Part shown: piece by piece, positions 1 through 10,152 of the stretch
Numbering within the stretch: the first letter of the stretch is position 1
Layout: each line of letters begins with the position of its first letter
From: Noviherbaspirillum sp. Root189
GTDB taxonomy: Bacteria; Pseudomonadota; Gammaproteobacteria; Burkholderiales; Burkholderiaceae_D
Length of the DNA stretch: 64,000 nucleotides
Assembly (NCBI RefSeq): GCF_001428545.1
Contig: NZ_LMHZ01000006.1
Coordinates: 62,001-126,000, forward strand
Reading direction: 5' to 3'
Program-made: the position numbers and the translations under genes
Notes under the pieces: generated by a model
Told to the model about the DNA's origin: nothing
The model's database searches: none
The model's input: the letters and a program-made list of their open reading frames with translations, nothing else

Positions 1-28
1 CAGTCTGTTTGTTCGCCTGATCGTTCAC
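1..28 (-). CDS. Possible start of the gene downstream of moxR (probably DUF58), cut by window edge
   Basis: The last bases of the MoxR gene read GTGTGA on the minus strand, so a GTG start would overlap the MoxR stop by four bases. From it an open frame runs off the window, encoding only about nine residues (V/M-N-D-Q-A-N-K-Q-T). MoxR ATPases are usually followed by a DUF58 (von Willebrand-like) gene in the same operon, and that is the reason for the guess. Too little is visible to identify the protein. Confidence 0.3.
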
Positions 29-945
29 ACTGGTACGGATTTCATCAGTTGCAGTACGAGGTCGCGGCTGCCGAGCGCCGAACTGCCGGCCGACTTGAGC
101 GGACGCAGGCGGTGTGCGGCGACCGGCACCAGCACAGCCTGTACGTCTTCGGGAATTGCATGGTTGCGGCCTTCCATCGCAGCCCAGGCGCGTGCTGCCT
201 GCAGCAGCGCAATCGATGCACGCGGACTCAGGCCTTCTGCAAACAGGCCGCTCTGGCGCGATGCCTGCGCCAGGGCCTGGATATAGTCGACCAAAGCCGG
301 CGATACATGCACTTCGCGCAATGCGGCTTGAGCGGCAATCAGTTCCTCCGGATGCATCGCGGTAGGCAGGGTTTTCAGCATGGCACGGCGGTCGTCGCCC
401 ATCAGCAGCGCGCGCTCGGCGGCAGCGTCGGGATAGCCAAGCGACAGGCACATCAGAAAGCGGTCCAGTTGTGATTCGGGCAACTGGAAAGTGCCAATCT
501 GATGGCCCGGATTCTGGGTCGCGATGACAAAATAGGGGCGCGGCAGATCACGGGTGATGCCGTCTGCGGTAACCTGCCGTTCTTCCATCGCTTCCAGCAA
601 CGCGGATTGGGTCTTGGGCGTCGCCCGGTTGATTTCATCGGCCAGCAGCACTTGCGTAAACACCGGGCCGGGGTGAAATACGAAGCCATTCTTTTCGCGA
701 TTGAAAATCGAAATACCCACCACATCGGCCGGCAACAGGTCGCTCGTGAATTGCAGGCGGTTAAATTTCAGTCCCAGGGAAATGGACAGCGCATGGGCCA
801 GCGTCGTCTTGCCGACACCGGGTACGTCTTCGATCAACAAATGGCCGCCAGCGAGCAGGCAAACAAGTGACTGGCGGATTTGCTGGTCCTTGCCGACTAC
901 GATCTGGCTGACTTGTCTGGCGACGGCGTGAAGTTTTGCAAACAT
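25..945 (-). CDS. MoxR-family AAA+ ATPase
   Basis: AAA+ ATPase of the MoxR family, thought to act as a chaperone that helps mature or activate partner proteins, often with DUF58 and VWA-domain partners. The 306-residue product shows the Walker A motif GVGKTT (about residue 43), Walker B LLADEINRA (about 100), sensor 1 ATQNP, and the family-typical ESQLDRF segment. The open frame extends 60 codons further upstream, but that stretch does not look like the family. The ATG at 945 gives the usual start just before the ATPase core (MFAKLH) and has a weak GGAAG-type ribosome site. It is probably the first gene of an operon continuing past the left edge of the window. Confidence 0.92.
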   Translation of the reverse strand: MFAKLHAVARQVSQIVVGKDQQIRQSLVCLLAGGHLLIEDVPGVGKTTLAHALSISLGLKFNRLQFTSDLLPADVVGISIFNREKNGFVFHPGPVFTQVLLADEINRATPKTQSALLEAMEERQVTADGITRDLPRPYFVIATQNPGHQIGTFQLPESQLDRFLMCLSLGYPDAAAERALLMGDDRRAMLKTLPTAMHPEELIAAQAALREVHVSPALVDYIQALAQASRQSGLFAEGLSPRASIALLQAARAWAAMEGRNHAIPEDVQAVLVPVAAHRLRPLKSAGSSALGSRDLVLQLMKSVPV

Positions 946-1190
946 GGGCTTCCGAGTGATGAGATATGCTGGACCTGGGTTAAAAACAATATTCCGTTGT
1001 TCTATGCACCCCGGTTGACGGGGATTGCATGGCTGGCTATCCGGTTTGTCAACAAAGGGACGGTTACGAGCCTTTTTCTTGGTTACACTAGCAATACTGA
1101 ATACAGGCTTGTGTCGATCCAGCATATTGATATCGACAAAACCAGCTCAAGATTCTATTCGAGAACTGCTGCAACCGTTACCCTGCCGAC

Positions 1191-2132
1191 ATGACGACCG
1201 CGATTTATTCCCATCCCGACTGTAAACGCCACGAAATGGGGGACTGGCATCCCGAATCGCCCGCGCGACTGCAGGCCATTGAAGACCAGCTTATTGCCAG
1301 CCGTATTGATGGACTGCTCGAGTACCGGGAGGCGCCAGCGGTCGATGTCGAGGAAATCCGGCGGGTGCATACCGATGGGGCGATTCAGCGCGTAAAGGAA
1401 AACGTCAGTGCGCTGGCGGCGTCGGGATCGGATTACTACCCGCTGGATGCCGATACCATGCTCAACCTCCACAGCTGGGATGCGGCTTTGCGTGCAGCGG
1501 GAGCTGCCGTTGCTGCAACCGATGCCGTGATCGATGGCGAAATCGAAAACGCTTTCTGCGCGATCCGCCCGCCGGGTCACCATGCGCGCCCGAGCGAGTC
1601 GATGGGTTTTTGCCTGTTCGGCAATGTCGCCATCGCGGCCAAGCACGCGCTCGATGTGCGTGGCCTCCAGCGCGTCGCCATTGTCGACTTCGACGTTCAT
1701 CACGGAAATGGGACGGAGGAAGCCTTTCTCAATGATCCGCGGGTCATGATGGTCAGCTTCTTCCAGCATCCGTTCTATCCCTACAGTGCGGTCCTGGATT
1801 CGGTGCCCCATATGGTCAATCTGCCGGTGCCCGCCTACACCAAGGGCGATGAAGTGCGCCGCCTGGTGCTGGAGCGCTGGCTGCCTGCGCTGAATGCACA
1901 TAAGCCGGAAATGATTTTTATCTCCGCGGGTTTCGATGCTCACCGGGAAGACGACCTCGGCCAGATGGGTTTGGTTGAGGCCGATTACGCATGGATTACA
2001 CAACAGATCATGCAAGTGGCCCGTGAACACGCGAAAGGCCGCATCGTCAGCTGCCTGGAAGGCGGCTACAACTTGTCCGCGCTGGCGCGGAGTGTCGTTG
2101 CGCATGTGAAGGTCCTGGCTTCACTCGATTGA
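1191..2132 (+). CDS. Histone deacetylase family protein (class II HDAC-like amidohydrolase)
   Basis: Zinc-dependent amidohydrolase of the arginase/deacetylase fold. Bacterial members act on acetylated small amines (acetylpolyamines) or acetyl-lysine; the substrate here cannot be told. The 313-residue protein has the catalytic His pair in PPGHHA (His130-His131), the metal-binding DFDVHHGNGT (Asp168, His170), the third metal ligand in GFDAHREDD (Asp249) and the GGYN tyrosine (about 293). All catalytic positions are therefore present, and the length matches bacterial HDAC-like amidohydrolases. It is divergent from MoxR and followed by rbgA after 126 bp, with no clear operon partner. Confidence 0.93.
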   Translation: MTTAIYSHPDCKRHEMGDWHPESPARLQAIEDQLIASRIDGLLEYREAPAVDVEEIRRVHTDGAIQRVKENVSALAASGSDYYPLDADTMLNLHSWDAALRAAGAAVAATDAVIDGEIENAFCAIRPPGHHARPSESMGFCLFGNVAIAAKHALDVRGLQRVAIVDFDVHHGNGTEEAFLNDPRVMMVSFFQHPFYPYSAVLDSVPHMVNLPVPAYTKGDEVRRLVLERWLPALNAHKPEMIFISAGFDAHREDDLGQMGLVEADYAWITQQIMQVAREHAKGRIVSCLEGGYNLSALARSVVAHVKVLASLD

Positions 2133-2258
2133 AGCGGTTTGTGTTGACCGCCTGACATGGTGATGTCTGTGTGCAGCGCACACTTGTTCCCGTCATGGAT
2201 AAGGGAAATAGGGCCGCAGCGGTTAAAATAGCGGCTTCCCCTCAGAACAGATTCCCGC

Positions 2259-3182
2259 ATGTCCATACAATGGTTCCCCGGTCACATGAACGCCGCCCGC
2301 AAGAAGGCGGCGGAATCCATGGAAAAGACCGACCTCGTGATCGAGGTGCTGGACGCACGCCTGCCGCAAGCCAGTTCCAATCCGATGATCGAGCAGTTGC
2401 GCAAGGAGCGCCAGCGGCCCTGCCTCAAGATCCTCAACAAGGCCGACCTTGCCGATCCGGCTGCCACCAAGGCATGGATTGATTACTACAGTGCGCAGAA
2501 AGATGTTCATGCGGTCGCACTCAGCTGCAAGAAGCCGGCCGACGTCGCCAAGGTGCCTGGTCTTGCGCTCAAGGTCGCACCGCATCGCGGCACGGCACTC
2601 AAGCCCTTGCGCATGATGATCATGGGCATTCCCAACGTCGGCAAGTCGACACTGATGAACGCTCTGCTCAAGAAGCGCGTCGCGGCAGTTGGCGATGAGC
2701 CTGCGGTGACCAAGACCCAGCAGCGGCTCTACCTCGGCAACAATATGGTCCTGATCGATACGCCGGGCATGCTATGGCCAAAGATTGCGCACCCGACCGA
2801 TGGCTTGATGCTGGCGGCGAGCCATGCGGTTGGTACCAACGCCGTGATCGAAGAGGAAGTCGCGACTTTCCTGGCGGAGCAGTTGCTGCTGCATTATCCG
2901 CAACTGATCACTGGCCGCTACGGTTTTCCGACGGAAGGAATCGATGCGGTCAGCGTCATCGAAGGCATTGCTAAACGTCGTGCCTTCCGCCTGAAGGGCG
3001 GCGATCCGGATTACGAAAAGGCTGCGCATACGCTGCTGCTGGATTACCGCAGCGGTGCACTCGGGCGCATCAGCCTTGAGACACCGGAAAGCAGGGCGCA
3101 TTTGCTGGCCACTTATAATCCGCCGCCGTCGCTGGGCGAACGGCAGCAACCGGATGTCGAGGAGGATGAAGATGAGCGCTGA
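2259..3182 (+). CDS. rbgA: Ribosome biogenesis GTPase RbgA/YlqF
   Basis: Circularly permuted GTPase that promotes late assembly of the 50S subunit. The permuted order is visible: G4 (NKAD, residues 60-63) comes before G1 (GIPNVGKS, 123-130) and G3 (DTPG, 167-170). The N-terminal WFPGHM signature is typical of the YlqF subfamily. At 307 residues the length is normal. The 3' end overlaps the next gene by 11 bp, so the two are probably co-transcribed and translationally coupled, although the neighbour is an unrelated acyl-CoA enzyme. Confidence 0.94.
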   Translation: MSIQWFPGHMNAARKKAAESMEKTDLVIEVLDARLPQASSNPMIEQLRKERQRPCLKILNKADLADPAATKAWIDYYSAQKDVHAVALSCKKPADVAKVPGLALKVAPHRGTALKPLRMMIMGIPNVGKSTLMNALLKKRVAAVGDEPAVTKTQQRLYLGNNMVLIDTPGMLWPKIAHPTDGLMLAASHAVGTNAVIEEEVATFLAEQLLLHYPQLITGRYGFPTEGIDAVSVIEGIAKRRAFRLKGGDPDYEKAAHTLLLDYRSGALGRISLETPESRAHLLATYNPPPSLGERQQPDVEEDEDER

Positions 3183-3954
3183 AGCGGCCTACGTCCTGCG
3201 GGAGAATCGTGGTGGCGTTCTGACGCTGACACTCAACCGCGCCGAGAAATTCAATCCCCTGTCCGAGGAAATGCTGGCCGCTCTGCAGCAGGCGGTCGAT
3301 GAGACAAAACGCGATGAGGGCGTCCGCGTCGTGATACTTGCCGCCGCTGGCAAGGCATTTTGTGCCGGTCATGACCTGAAGCAGATGCGTGCGCAGCCTT
3401 CCGAGCAATACTACAAGACGCTGTTCAATCAATGCAGCAAGCTGATGCTTGCCATCCAGCAGATGCCGCAACCGGTGATCGCCCGGGTACAAGGCATTGC
3501 GACTGCCGCCGGCTGCCAGCTGGTGTCGATGTGTGATCTGGCTGTCGCCTCCGCCGACGCGCGCTTCGCGGCCTCAGGCATCAACTATGGCTTGTTCTGT
3601 TCGACACCATCGGTCGGCTTGTCGCGCAATATGTCGCGCAAGCAGGCAATGGAAATGCTGCTGACCGGTGAATTCATCGATGCCGAGACGGCGTGCCAAC
3701 GCGGTCTCATCAATCGCGTGGTACCGCAGGAGCAGCTTGATGCTGAAATCGACAAGCTCTGTGCGAGCATCCTGGCCAAGCCCGCGGTTGCAGTCGCAAT
3801 GGGGAAGCAATTGTTCTACAAGCAGATCGAAATGGGCGTCGGTGCCGCTTACCAGCTCGCCGGCCAGACCATGGCGTGCAACATGATGGATGATGCGGCG
3901 ATTGAAGGCGTGCAAGCTTTCATCGAGAAGCGTGAACCTTCCTGGAAAAATTAG
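3172..3954 (+). CDS. Enoyl-CoA hydratase/isomerase family protein
   Basis: Crotonase-fold enzyme, probably an enoyl-CoA hydratase of 260 residues. The start ATG at 3172 is chosen because a strong GAGGAGG ribosome site lies just before it, inside the end of rbgA, and because MSAEAAYVLRE leads into the family's N terminus. Upstream in-frame codons only shadow rbgA. Crotonase landmarks are present: NRAEKFNPLS, the oxyanion-hole segments AFCAGHDL and ATAAGCQL, and a C-terminal FIEKREPSW. CAGHDLK resembles ECHDC3-type mitochondrial/bacterial hydratases. The substrate is not predictable from the sequence. Confidence 0.9.
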   Translation: MSAEAAYVLRENRGGVLTLTLNRAEKFNPLSEEMLAALQQAVDETKRDEGVRVVILAAAGKAFCAGHDLKQMRAQPSEQYYKTLFNQCSKLMLAIQQMPQPVIARVQGIATAAGCQLVSMCDLAVASADARFAASGINYGLFCSTPSVGLSRNMSRKQAMEMLLTGEFIDAETACQRGLINRVVPQEQLDAEIDKLCASILAKPAVAVAMGKQLFYKQIEMGVGAAYQLAGQTMACNMMDDAAIEGVQAFIEKREPSWKN

Positions 3955-4035
3955 CGTAAACCGCCGTCACCGCATGGACATGAAGCCTTATCTCGCATCG
4001 TCTGACCAGCTTATACCCGAGAGCGGCGTGCTGAA

Positions 4036-4503
4036 TTACTGCGCGCCTTTCTGATTGCCGTTCGATTGTTTTACCTTGCTGGCCCCGTTTCCGGAGTTGG
4101 CAGAGCCTGTGGACCTGGCAGTATCACCCGAGCCCCCCGAGCTGCCTGAAGTTGCTGCGGGCGCGTCAGCACAATACGTATTACTTGCGCTGCCACTTTC
4201 TTTTCGCGCAAGTTTGGGACCTTGATTACGTCCTGTACCCTGATTTGGATTCGCTCCGTCGCTTGGGTGCATGGTGAGATCCGGGCACTTGGTGGAGGCG
4301 CCTGATGCGGATGTTCCGGGCGTACGTGAGCCGCCGGTTGAACCGGGAGTGCCAGCCTCTGGCCGACCGAGCCCTGGAGTTGCTTCGCCCGAGTTGGGAT
4401 GGCCCGACTGGGGATTGGTCGTGTCTTTCTGAGCTTGCGCCGAGGCAAGGCCTGCTGATAGCGTTAACGCCGAGAGAAGCAATGCGGTGGGAAATGCTTT
4501 CAT
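4036..4503 (-). CDS. Low-complexity secreted protein, unknown function
   Basis: A 155-residue protein with a clear signal peptide (MKAFPTALLLSALTLSAGLASAQA, cleaved near residue 24). The mature part is mostly Gly, Ser, Thr, Asn, Pro and Ala, with only two cysteines (TKCPDL and NTYCAD). No domain is recognised. The composition suggests an unstructured periplasmic or extracellular protein. The two Cys could form one disulphide that closes the middle part. It lies downstream of groESL on the same strand but is separated from it by a very strong terminator, so it must have its own promoter. Confidence 0.7.
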   Translation of the reverse strand: MKAFPTALLLSALTLSAGLASAQAQKDTTNPQSGHPNSGEATPGLGRPEAGTPGSTGGSRTPGTSASGASTKCPDLTMHPSDGANPNQGTGRNQGPKLARKESGSASNTYCADAPAATSGSSGGSGDTARSTGSANSGNGASKVKQSNGNQKGAQ

Positions 4504-4605
4504 GAAGATGCTCCATCAATTCATTACTGAAGCGAACTGTGCTGCAAGACATATGCCATCACAGTAGAACTTCGAATAACCACATGCCGGATGAGATGAA
4601 AACGG

Positions 4606-4656
4606 AGAAGAAAAAAGAAGAAGGTCCGCAGGGACATTGCCCTGCGGACCTTCTTC
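4606..4656 (-). terminator. Intrinsic terminator of groESL
   Basis: Perfect 17-bp inverted repeat (4617-4633 and 4640-4656, 6-base loop) containing GGTCCGCAGGG. Read on the minus strand, the stem is followed by a T-rich run (4606-4616). It lies 109 bp after the groL stop. Confidence 0.93.
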
Positions 4657-4764
4657 ATTGTCAAGCGGATTGCACCAGACCCTAAGCTCTGGATATTGAA
4701 CGCCAGAGACCAGAGACCAGCTGGTCAGTGAAAGGCATTGCTGCCTTTCACCGGCCGGCAAAAA

Positions 4765-6432
<1,668 letters not shown>

Positions 6433-6457
6433 TTAATTTATTTGTGAGGTATCTGTA

Positions 6458-6748
6458 TTACTTCTGAACGACTGCCATGATGTCTTCTTCGCGCATCACC
6501 AACAGCTCGTCGCCTTCGACTTTGACGGTCTGGCCGGAGTATTTGCCAAACAAAACGACGTCGCCGACCTTGACTTCCAGGGCGCGAACTTTGCCATCTT
6601 CGAGGATCTTGCCGTTACCTACAGCCAGAATTTTGCCCTGATCCGGCTTCTCCGCTGCTGCTTCTGGGAGAACGATGCCGGACGCAGTCTTGGTTTCCTG
6701 GTCGAGGCGCTTGACGATGACGCGATCGTGCAATGGACGAAGGTTCAT
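6458..6748 (-). CDS. groS: Co-chaperonin GroES (Hsp10)
   Basis: Seven-subunit lid of the GroEL chamber. The 96-residue protein begins [14 protein letters not shown] and contains the mobile-loop region [14 protein letters not shown], which contacts GroEL. It is preceded by an AAGGAG ribosome site and is the first gene of the groESL operon. Regulation: see the CIRCE operator and promoter just upstream. Confidence 0.99.
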   Translation of the reverse strand: MNLRPLHDRVIVKRLDQETKTASGIVLPEAAAEKPDQGKILAVGNGKILEDGKVRALEVKVGDVVLFGKYSGQTVKVEGDELLVMREEDIMAVVQK

Positions 6749-6859
6749 ACAAACTCCTTAAAAATCAATAAGTTATAATTTTTGCGGCGAGATGCTGCAA
6801 AGCGTATTTCACCGTGCAGCGGTACCGCACTGGAAAAATTGGGTAGCCGGAGGGAATTG

Positions 6860-6886
6860 TTAGCACTCTCCCCCGACGAGTGCTAA
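6860..6886. promoter_or_regulatory. CIRCE operator (HrcA-binding inverted repeat)
   Basis: TTAGCACTC, nine bases, GAGTGCTAA: an exact match to the CIRCE consensus bound by the heat-shock repressor HrcA. It abuts the -10 element of the groESL promoter and so would cover the transcription start, consistent with repression. Confidence 0.96.
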
Positions 6887-6915
6887 GTATATGGGCGTCA
6901 ATTCGTTTTTTCAAG
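6886..6915 (-). promoter_or_regulatory. Overlapping sigma-70 and sigma-32 promoters of groESL
   Basis: On the minus strand, TTGAAA (6909-6914) and TATACT (6886-6891) are 17 bp apart and form a near-consensus sigma-70 promoter. The same DNA contains CTTGAAA (6909-6915) followed after 12 bases by GCCCATAT (6889-6896), which closely fits the sigma-32 consensus CTTGAAA/CCCCATnT. The last base of the -10 is the first base of the CIRCE repeat. Confidence 0.8.
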
Positions 6916-6951
6916 AGCACCCATTTTCAATTTGTTATCCGGGGGGCGAGC

Positions 6952-7374
6952 TCAGCTGGCAAAAAGCTGGTCCATATCGGCAAAACCTTTGATTTCAATG
7001 GCATTGCAGCTGGGGTCGTAAAAAAACATGGTGGCCTGCTCACCAACCTGGCCCTGGAAACGGATATGCGGCTCGATTTCAAATTCGACGCCGGCGGCGC
7101 GGAGGCGGTCGGCGAGGGTCTGCCATTCCGCCATGGGCAGGACGGCGCCGAAATGTGGAACCGGCACATGATGGCCATCGACCGCATTTGTCACTTCAGG
7201 ACGGGGTGCTTGCGGAGCAAGGTGCGCCACGATCTGATGCCCGTAAAAATCGAAGTCGATCCATTCTTCAGAACTGCGTCCTTCCTGGCAACCTAATAGC
7301 CTGCCGTAGAATTCGCGCGCCTTATCAAGGTCATGGACCGGGAAAGCAAGGTGAAATGGATGGATGACGGCCAT
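6952..7374 (-). CDS. VOC-family (glyoxalase/dioxygenase-like) protein
   Basis: A 140-residue single vicinal-oxygen-chelate protein. Start at 7374 ([11 protein letters not shown]) because an AGGAG ribosome site precedes it; the longer frame adds an unlikely Pro-rich leader. Visible VOC features are the two beta-alpha-beta halves, the metal-ligand region HLAFPVHDL with [14 protein letters not shown], and the C-terminal [15 protein letters not shown]. This resembles the subgroup annotated as glyoxalase/bleomycin-resistance/dioxygenase. The substrate cannot be assigned. It lies downstream of ohr but behind a terminator hairpin. Confidence 0.88.
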   Translation of the reverse strand: MAVIHPFHLAFPVHDLDKAREFYGRLLGCQEGRSSEEWIDFDFYGHQIVAHLAPQAPRPEVTNAVDGHHVPVPHFGAVLPMAEWQTLADRLRAAGVEFEIEPHIRFQGQVGEQATMFFYDPSCNAIEIKGFADMDQLFAS

Positions 7375-7534
7375 GGTGAACTCCTGGGTGGATGAAGGCG
7401 GCCCCCATTCTAATGGCGGCGGCATGGATGGCGGTAAAGATTGGCTGGAGTTTGATTTACTTAAATACCTGTTTGCAATTAATCAATAATTACTTCGGAT
7501 GGATCAAGCCCGTAATCCTGCCCTGATATCCATA

Positions 7535-7563
7535 CGTATTCAATGCGTATTCAATGCGTATTC
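7535..7563. repeat. Short tandem repeat, 11-bp unit x 2.6
   Basis: CGTATTCAATG occurs twice in tandem (7535-7545, 7546-7556) and is followed by a partial third copy CGTATTC. It sits between the VOC gene and the ohr terminator. No function is evident. Confidence 0.7.
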
Positions 7564-7570
7564 CGAAATA

Positions 7571-7598
7571 CAAAAGCCCCTGCGTGCAGGGGCTTTTG
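7571..7598 (-). terminator. Hairpin terminator downstream of ohr
   Basis: Perfect inverted repeat CAAAAGCCCCTGC / GCAGGGGCTTTTG with a 2-base spacer. The stem ends in T-rich sequence on both strands, so it may work in both directions. It lies 36 bp after the ohr stop. Confidence 0.85.
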
Positions 7599-7633
7599 TA
7601 CTTTTTGCAATACTCCGTCAACTTGGCGCGATA

Positions 7634-8053
7634 TCAGGCGAGGCCAACCTTGACATCGACGTTACCGCGCGTTGCATTGGAGTACGGGCAGACTTCATGC
7701 GCTTTATTGACCAGTGCCTGAGCGGCGCCCTGTTCGATACCGGGCAGAGAAACGCTCAACTGTACTTCCAGACCGAAACCGCCACGATCGTTCGGGCCGA
7801 TACCAACATCCGCAGTCACGGCGGCGTCTTGGGGCAGCGTCGTCTTGGTGGCCAGTGCCACAAACTTGAGTGCTGATAGGAAGCAGGCCGAATAACCAGC
7901 TGCAAACAGTTGTTCCGGATTGGTGCCGTCGCCGCCCGCGCCGCCCAGTTCCTTGGGGGTGCTCAGCTTAGCCTCGAGTTTCTTGTCGTCGGTCACTGCG
8001 CGGCCATCGCGGCCACCGGTTGCGGTTGCGTGTGCTGTGTACAGAATCTGCAT
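7634..8053 (-). CDS. ohr: Organic hydroperoxide resistance protein Ohr (OsmC/Ohr family)
   Basis: Thiol peroxidase that reduces organic and fatty-acid hydroperoxides using lipoyl-type electron donors. The 139-residue product starts at [14 protein letters not shown], preceded by a good AAGGAGA site. It has both reactive cysteines in Ohr context: [11 protein letters not shown] (peroxidatic) and [13 protein letters not shown] (resolving), and the usual [13 protein letters not shown]. Glutamate and arginine partners are present. It follows ohrR on the same strand with an OhrR-like operator between them, so it should be induced by organic peroxides. Confidence 0.96.
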   Translation of the reverse strand: MQILYTAHATATGGRDGRAVTDDKKLEAKLSTPKELGGAGGDGTNPEQLFAAGYSACFLSALKFVALATKTTLPQDAAVTADVGIGPNDRGGFGLEVQLSVSLPGIEQGAAQALVNKAHEVCPYSNATRGNVDVKVGLA

Positions 8054-8150
8054 AGATTTCTCCTTGATGAAGGTGGGGGCGTCTGTCTGGTCCGCGGTGG
8101 CCATTCTGTCCATTTGGTTTGCCAGCAGACGATGGCTGAAATATAGCACT

Positions 8151-8178
8151 CAATTAAATTGTGTGCAATTTAAATTGC
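8151..8178. promoter_or_regulatory. Probable OhrR operator upstream of ohr
   Basis: Two adjoining AT-rich palindromes: CAATTAAATTG (8151-8161) and the perfect palindrome GCAATTTAAATTGC (8165-8178). The arrangement resembles the tandem TACAATTAAATTGTA operators described for OhrR in other bacteria. It lies about 100 bp upstream of the ohr start. Confidence 0.75.
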
Positions 8179-8211
8179 GGAAGACTTTAACTGACCCGGG
8201 AGGCAAGTTGA

Positions 8212-8682
8212 TCAGCCCTGTGACTTCGCGAGGTCGTCGCGAATCATGGAAAGCTGGCCGCGCAGGTTCTCCAATGCATTCTGAGTCTGGCCGCTGGCAC
8301 ACAATACCTGATGGGGAATGCCCTGCGCTTTCTTCTTCAGCGCGCGACCTTCCTTGGTCAGCGTGATTCGTACTTGCCGCTCGTCTGCTTCATCGCGCGT
8401 ACGGACAATCAGCGACGATGCTTCAAGCCGCTTCAGAAGGGGGGTAAGAGTGCCAGAATCCAGAAAAAGCTTTTCACCGATGGCTTTGACTAGAATATCG
8501 TCCTCCTCCCACAGCACCAGCATGACGAGGTATTGCGGATAGGTAAGGCCGAGCTTGTCAAGAAAGGGTTTATAGGTCTTGGTCATCGCCAGTGACGCGG
8601 AGTACAGCGCGAAGCAAAACTGATTGTCCAGTGCCAATGGGTCGAATACTGGATGACGGGAAGAAGTTGCGGATTTGGACAT
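8212..8682 (-). CDS. ohrR: MarR-family organic-peroxide sensor OhrR
   Basis: Winged-helix repressor that leaves its DNA when a reactive cysteine is oxidised by organic peroxide. The start at 8682 (MSKSATSS) gives 156 residues, normal for OhrR. The sensing cysteine is in LDNQFCFALYSAS (about residue 22), the hallmark of OhrR among MarR proteins. Further family features are YPQYLVMLVLWEED, the recognition-helix region LDSGTLTPLLKRLE, and the wing with RDEADERQVRITLT. Additional Cys occurs in the C-terminal part (VLCASGQ), consistent with a 2-Cys type, though this is an inference. The gene is divergent from dacB with only 57 bp between the starts. Confidence 0.95.
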   Translation of the reverse strand: MSKSATSSRHPVFDPLALDNQFCFALYSASLAMTKTYKPFLDKLGLTYPQYLVMLVLWEEDDILVKAIGEKLFLDSGTLTPLLKRLEASSLIVRTRDEADERQVRITLTKEGRALKKKAQGIPHQVLCASGQTQNALENLRGQLSMIRDDLAKSQG

Positions 8683-8705
8683 GGTCTGCTGGTCCGGCGT
8701 GGGAT

Positions 8706-8718
8706 AATTAATTGTGTG
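8706..8718. promoter_or_regulatory. Candidate second OhrR site in the ohrR-dacB intergenic region
   Basis: AATTAATTGTGTG here closely repeats AATTAAATTGTGTG from the ohr operator region. If it binds OhrR it would give autoregulation of ohrR, and might touch dacB expression. Half-site similarity only. Confidence 0.4.
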
Positions 8719-8739
8719 TGATCTAATGTCTCCCATCCT

Positions 8740-10152
8740 ATGCGAATTTCCTTCAGTATCCAAGTCGCCTTTCTTCTATTTGTGCTCGCCGCACGGGTTT
8801 CCGCACAAGAGTTGCCCATTCCTGTTGCCGATGCCTTGCAGCGCGCAGAGATTCCGCTGACTGCCAGCGGAATCTATGTGCAGGAAGTCAGCGATGCGCC
8901 TGCCCTGGTCGCATCGAACGACATGGCGCCGTTCAACCCGGCGTCCACCATGAAGCTGGTGACCAGCAACGCCGCGCTTGAGATCCTCGGTCCAACCTAT
9001 GCCTGGAAAACGCAAGCGTACGCGATCGGCGCGATGCAAGGAGACGTGCTGCACGGTGACCTGATCATCAAGGGCAGCGGCGACCCTAAACTGGTACTCG
9101 AAAATTTCTGGTTGTTTCTGCGCAGGATTCGCGCACGCGGCATACGTGAAATACAAGGCAATGTTTTGCTCGACCGCAGTTTCTTTGAAGACCGTCCACA
9201 TGATGCAGCAGCATTCGACGGCGATCCGGCCAAACCCTACAACGTGGGACCCGATGCCTTGCTGCTGAATTACAAGGCCCTGGGTTTTCGCTTTACACCG
9301 GATCCGGCGACGCGTTCCGTTCAGGTCACGATCGACCCGCCGCTGGCGCCATACAATCTTGCGGCGCCACGCCTGACCAATGGCGATTGTGGCGCCTGGC
9401 GTGCCGGGCTGCGTGCGGTCATTGATCCGTCGGGTGCCTATTTCCCGGGCACCATGTCCGCATCCTGTGGCGAAAAAATCTGGTATGTGCATCCTTACCA
9501 GATGACGCATACCCAGTATTTCAGTCTGACGTTTCGCAAGTTGTGGGCCGACATGGGAGGCGTGCTCAGGGGTGAGGTCAAGAATGGTACGCTGCCACAA
9601 GCTGCGCAGTTTGTCGCCGAATGGGAATCCGCGTCACTTGCCGAAATCATCCGCGACATCAATAAATACAGCAACAACGTAATGGCGCGACAACTGTTGC
9701 TGACATTGGCCGCCAATGTCACACACCTGCCAGGCACGCCTGAAAACGGCGGGGCCGTGGTACGTACCTGGCTCGGCAACAAGGGCATCGATGCGCCTGA
9801 ATTAAGTATCGATAACGGCTCCGGTTTGTCGCGAACCGAACGCATATCGGCGCGCACCATGGGACGCATGTTGGTGGAAGCTTACCGCAGCCCGACCATG
9901 CCGGAATTCATTTCTTCACTGCCGCTGGTCGCCTATGACGGCACCATGCGTTCGCGCCTAGTCAATCAGACGGTGGCGGGAAAAGCGCATATCAAAACCG
10001 GGTCGCTCAATGAAGTACGCAGCGTCGCCGGCTATGTACTGGCGGCTTCCGGCAAGCGTTATGTTGTGGTTTGCCTGATTAACCACCCGAACGCAGAACG
10101 CGGTCGCGATGCGCAGGACGCGTTGTTGCAGTGGGTGTACGAGAAGGGGTAA
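8740..10152 (+). CDS. dacB: D-alanyl-D-alanine carboxypeptidase/endopeptidase (PBP4, peptidase S13)
   Basis: Periplasmic penicillin-binding protein that trims or cleaves peptidoglycan cross-links. The 470-residue protein has a signal peptide (residues 1-22, ending VSA-QE) and all three active-site motifs: SxxK as STMK (Ser69-Lys72), SxN as SNN in the NKYSNNVMAR segment, and KTG in AHIKTGSLNEVRSVAGY. The long insertion between SxxK and SxN is the usual PBP4 feature. It stands alone on the plus strand, divergent from ohrR. Confidence 0.95.
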   Translation: MRISFSIQVAFLLFVLAARVSAQELPIPVADALQRAEIPLTASGIYVQEVSDAPALVASNDMAPFNPASTMKLVTSNAALEILGPTYAWKTQAYAIGAMQGDVLHGDLIIKGSGDPKLVLENFWLFLRRIRARGIREIQGNVLLDRSFFEDRPHDAAAFDGDPAKPYNVGPDALLLNYKALGFRFTPDPATRSVQVTIDPPLAPYNLAAPRLTNGDCGAWRAGLRAVIDPSGAYFPGTMSASCGEKIWYVHPYQMTHTQYFSLTFRKLWADMGGVLRGEVKNGTLPQAAQFVAEWESASLAEIIRDINKYSNNVMARQLLLTLAANVTHLPGTPENGGAVVRTWLGNKGIDAPELSIDNGSGLSRTERISARTMGRMLVEAYRSPTMPEFISSLPLVAYDGTMRSRLVNQTVAGKAHIKTGSLNEVRSVAGYVLAASGKRYVVVCLINHPNAERGRDAQDALLQWVYEKG

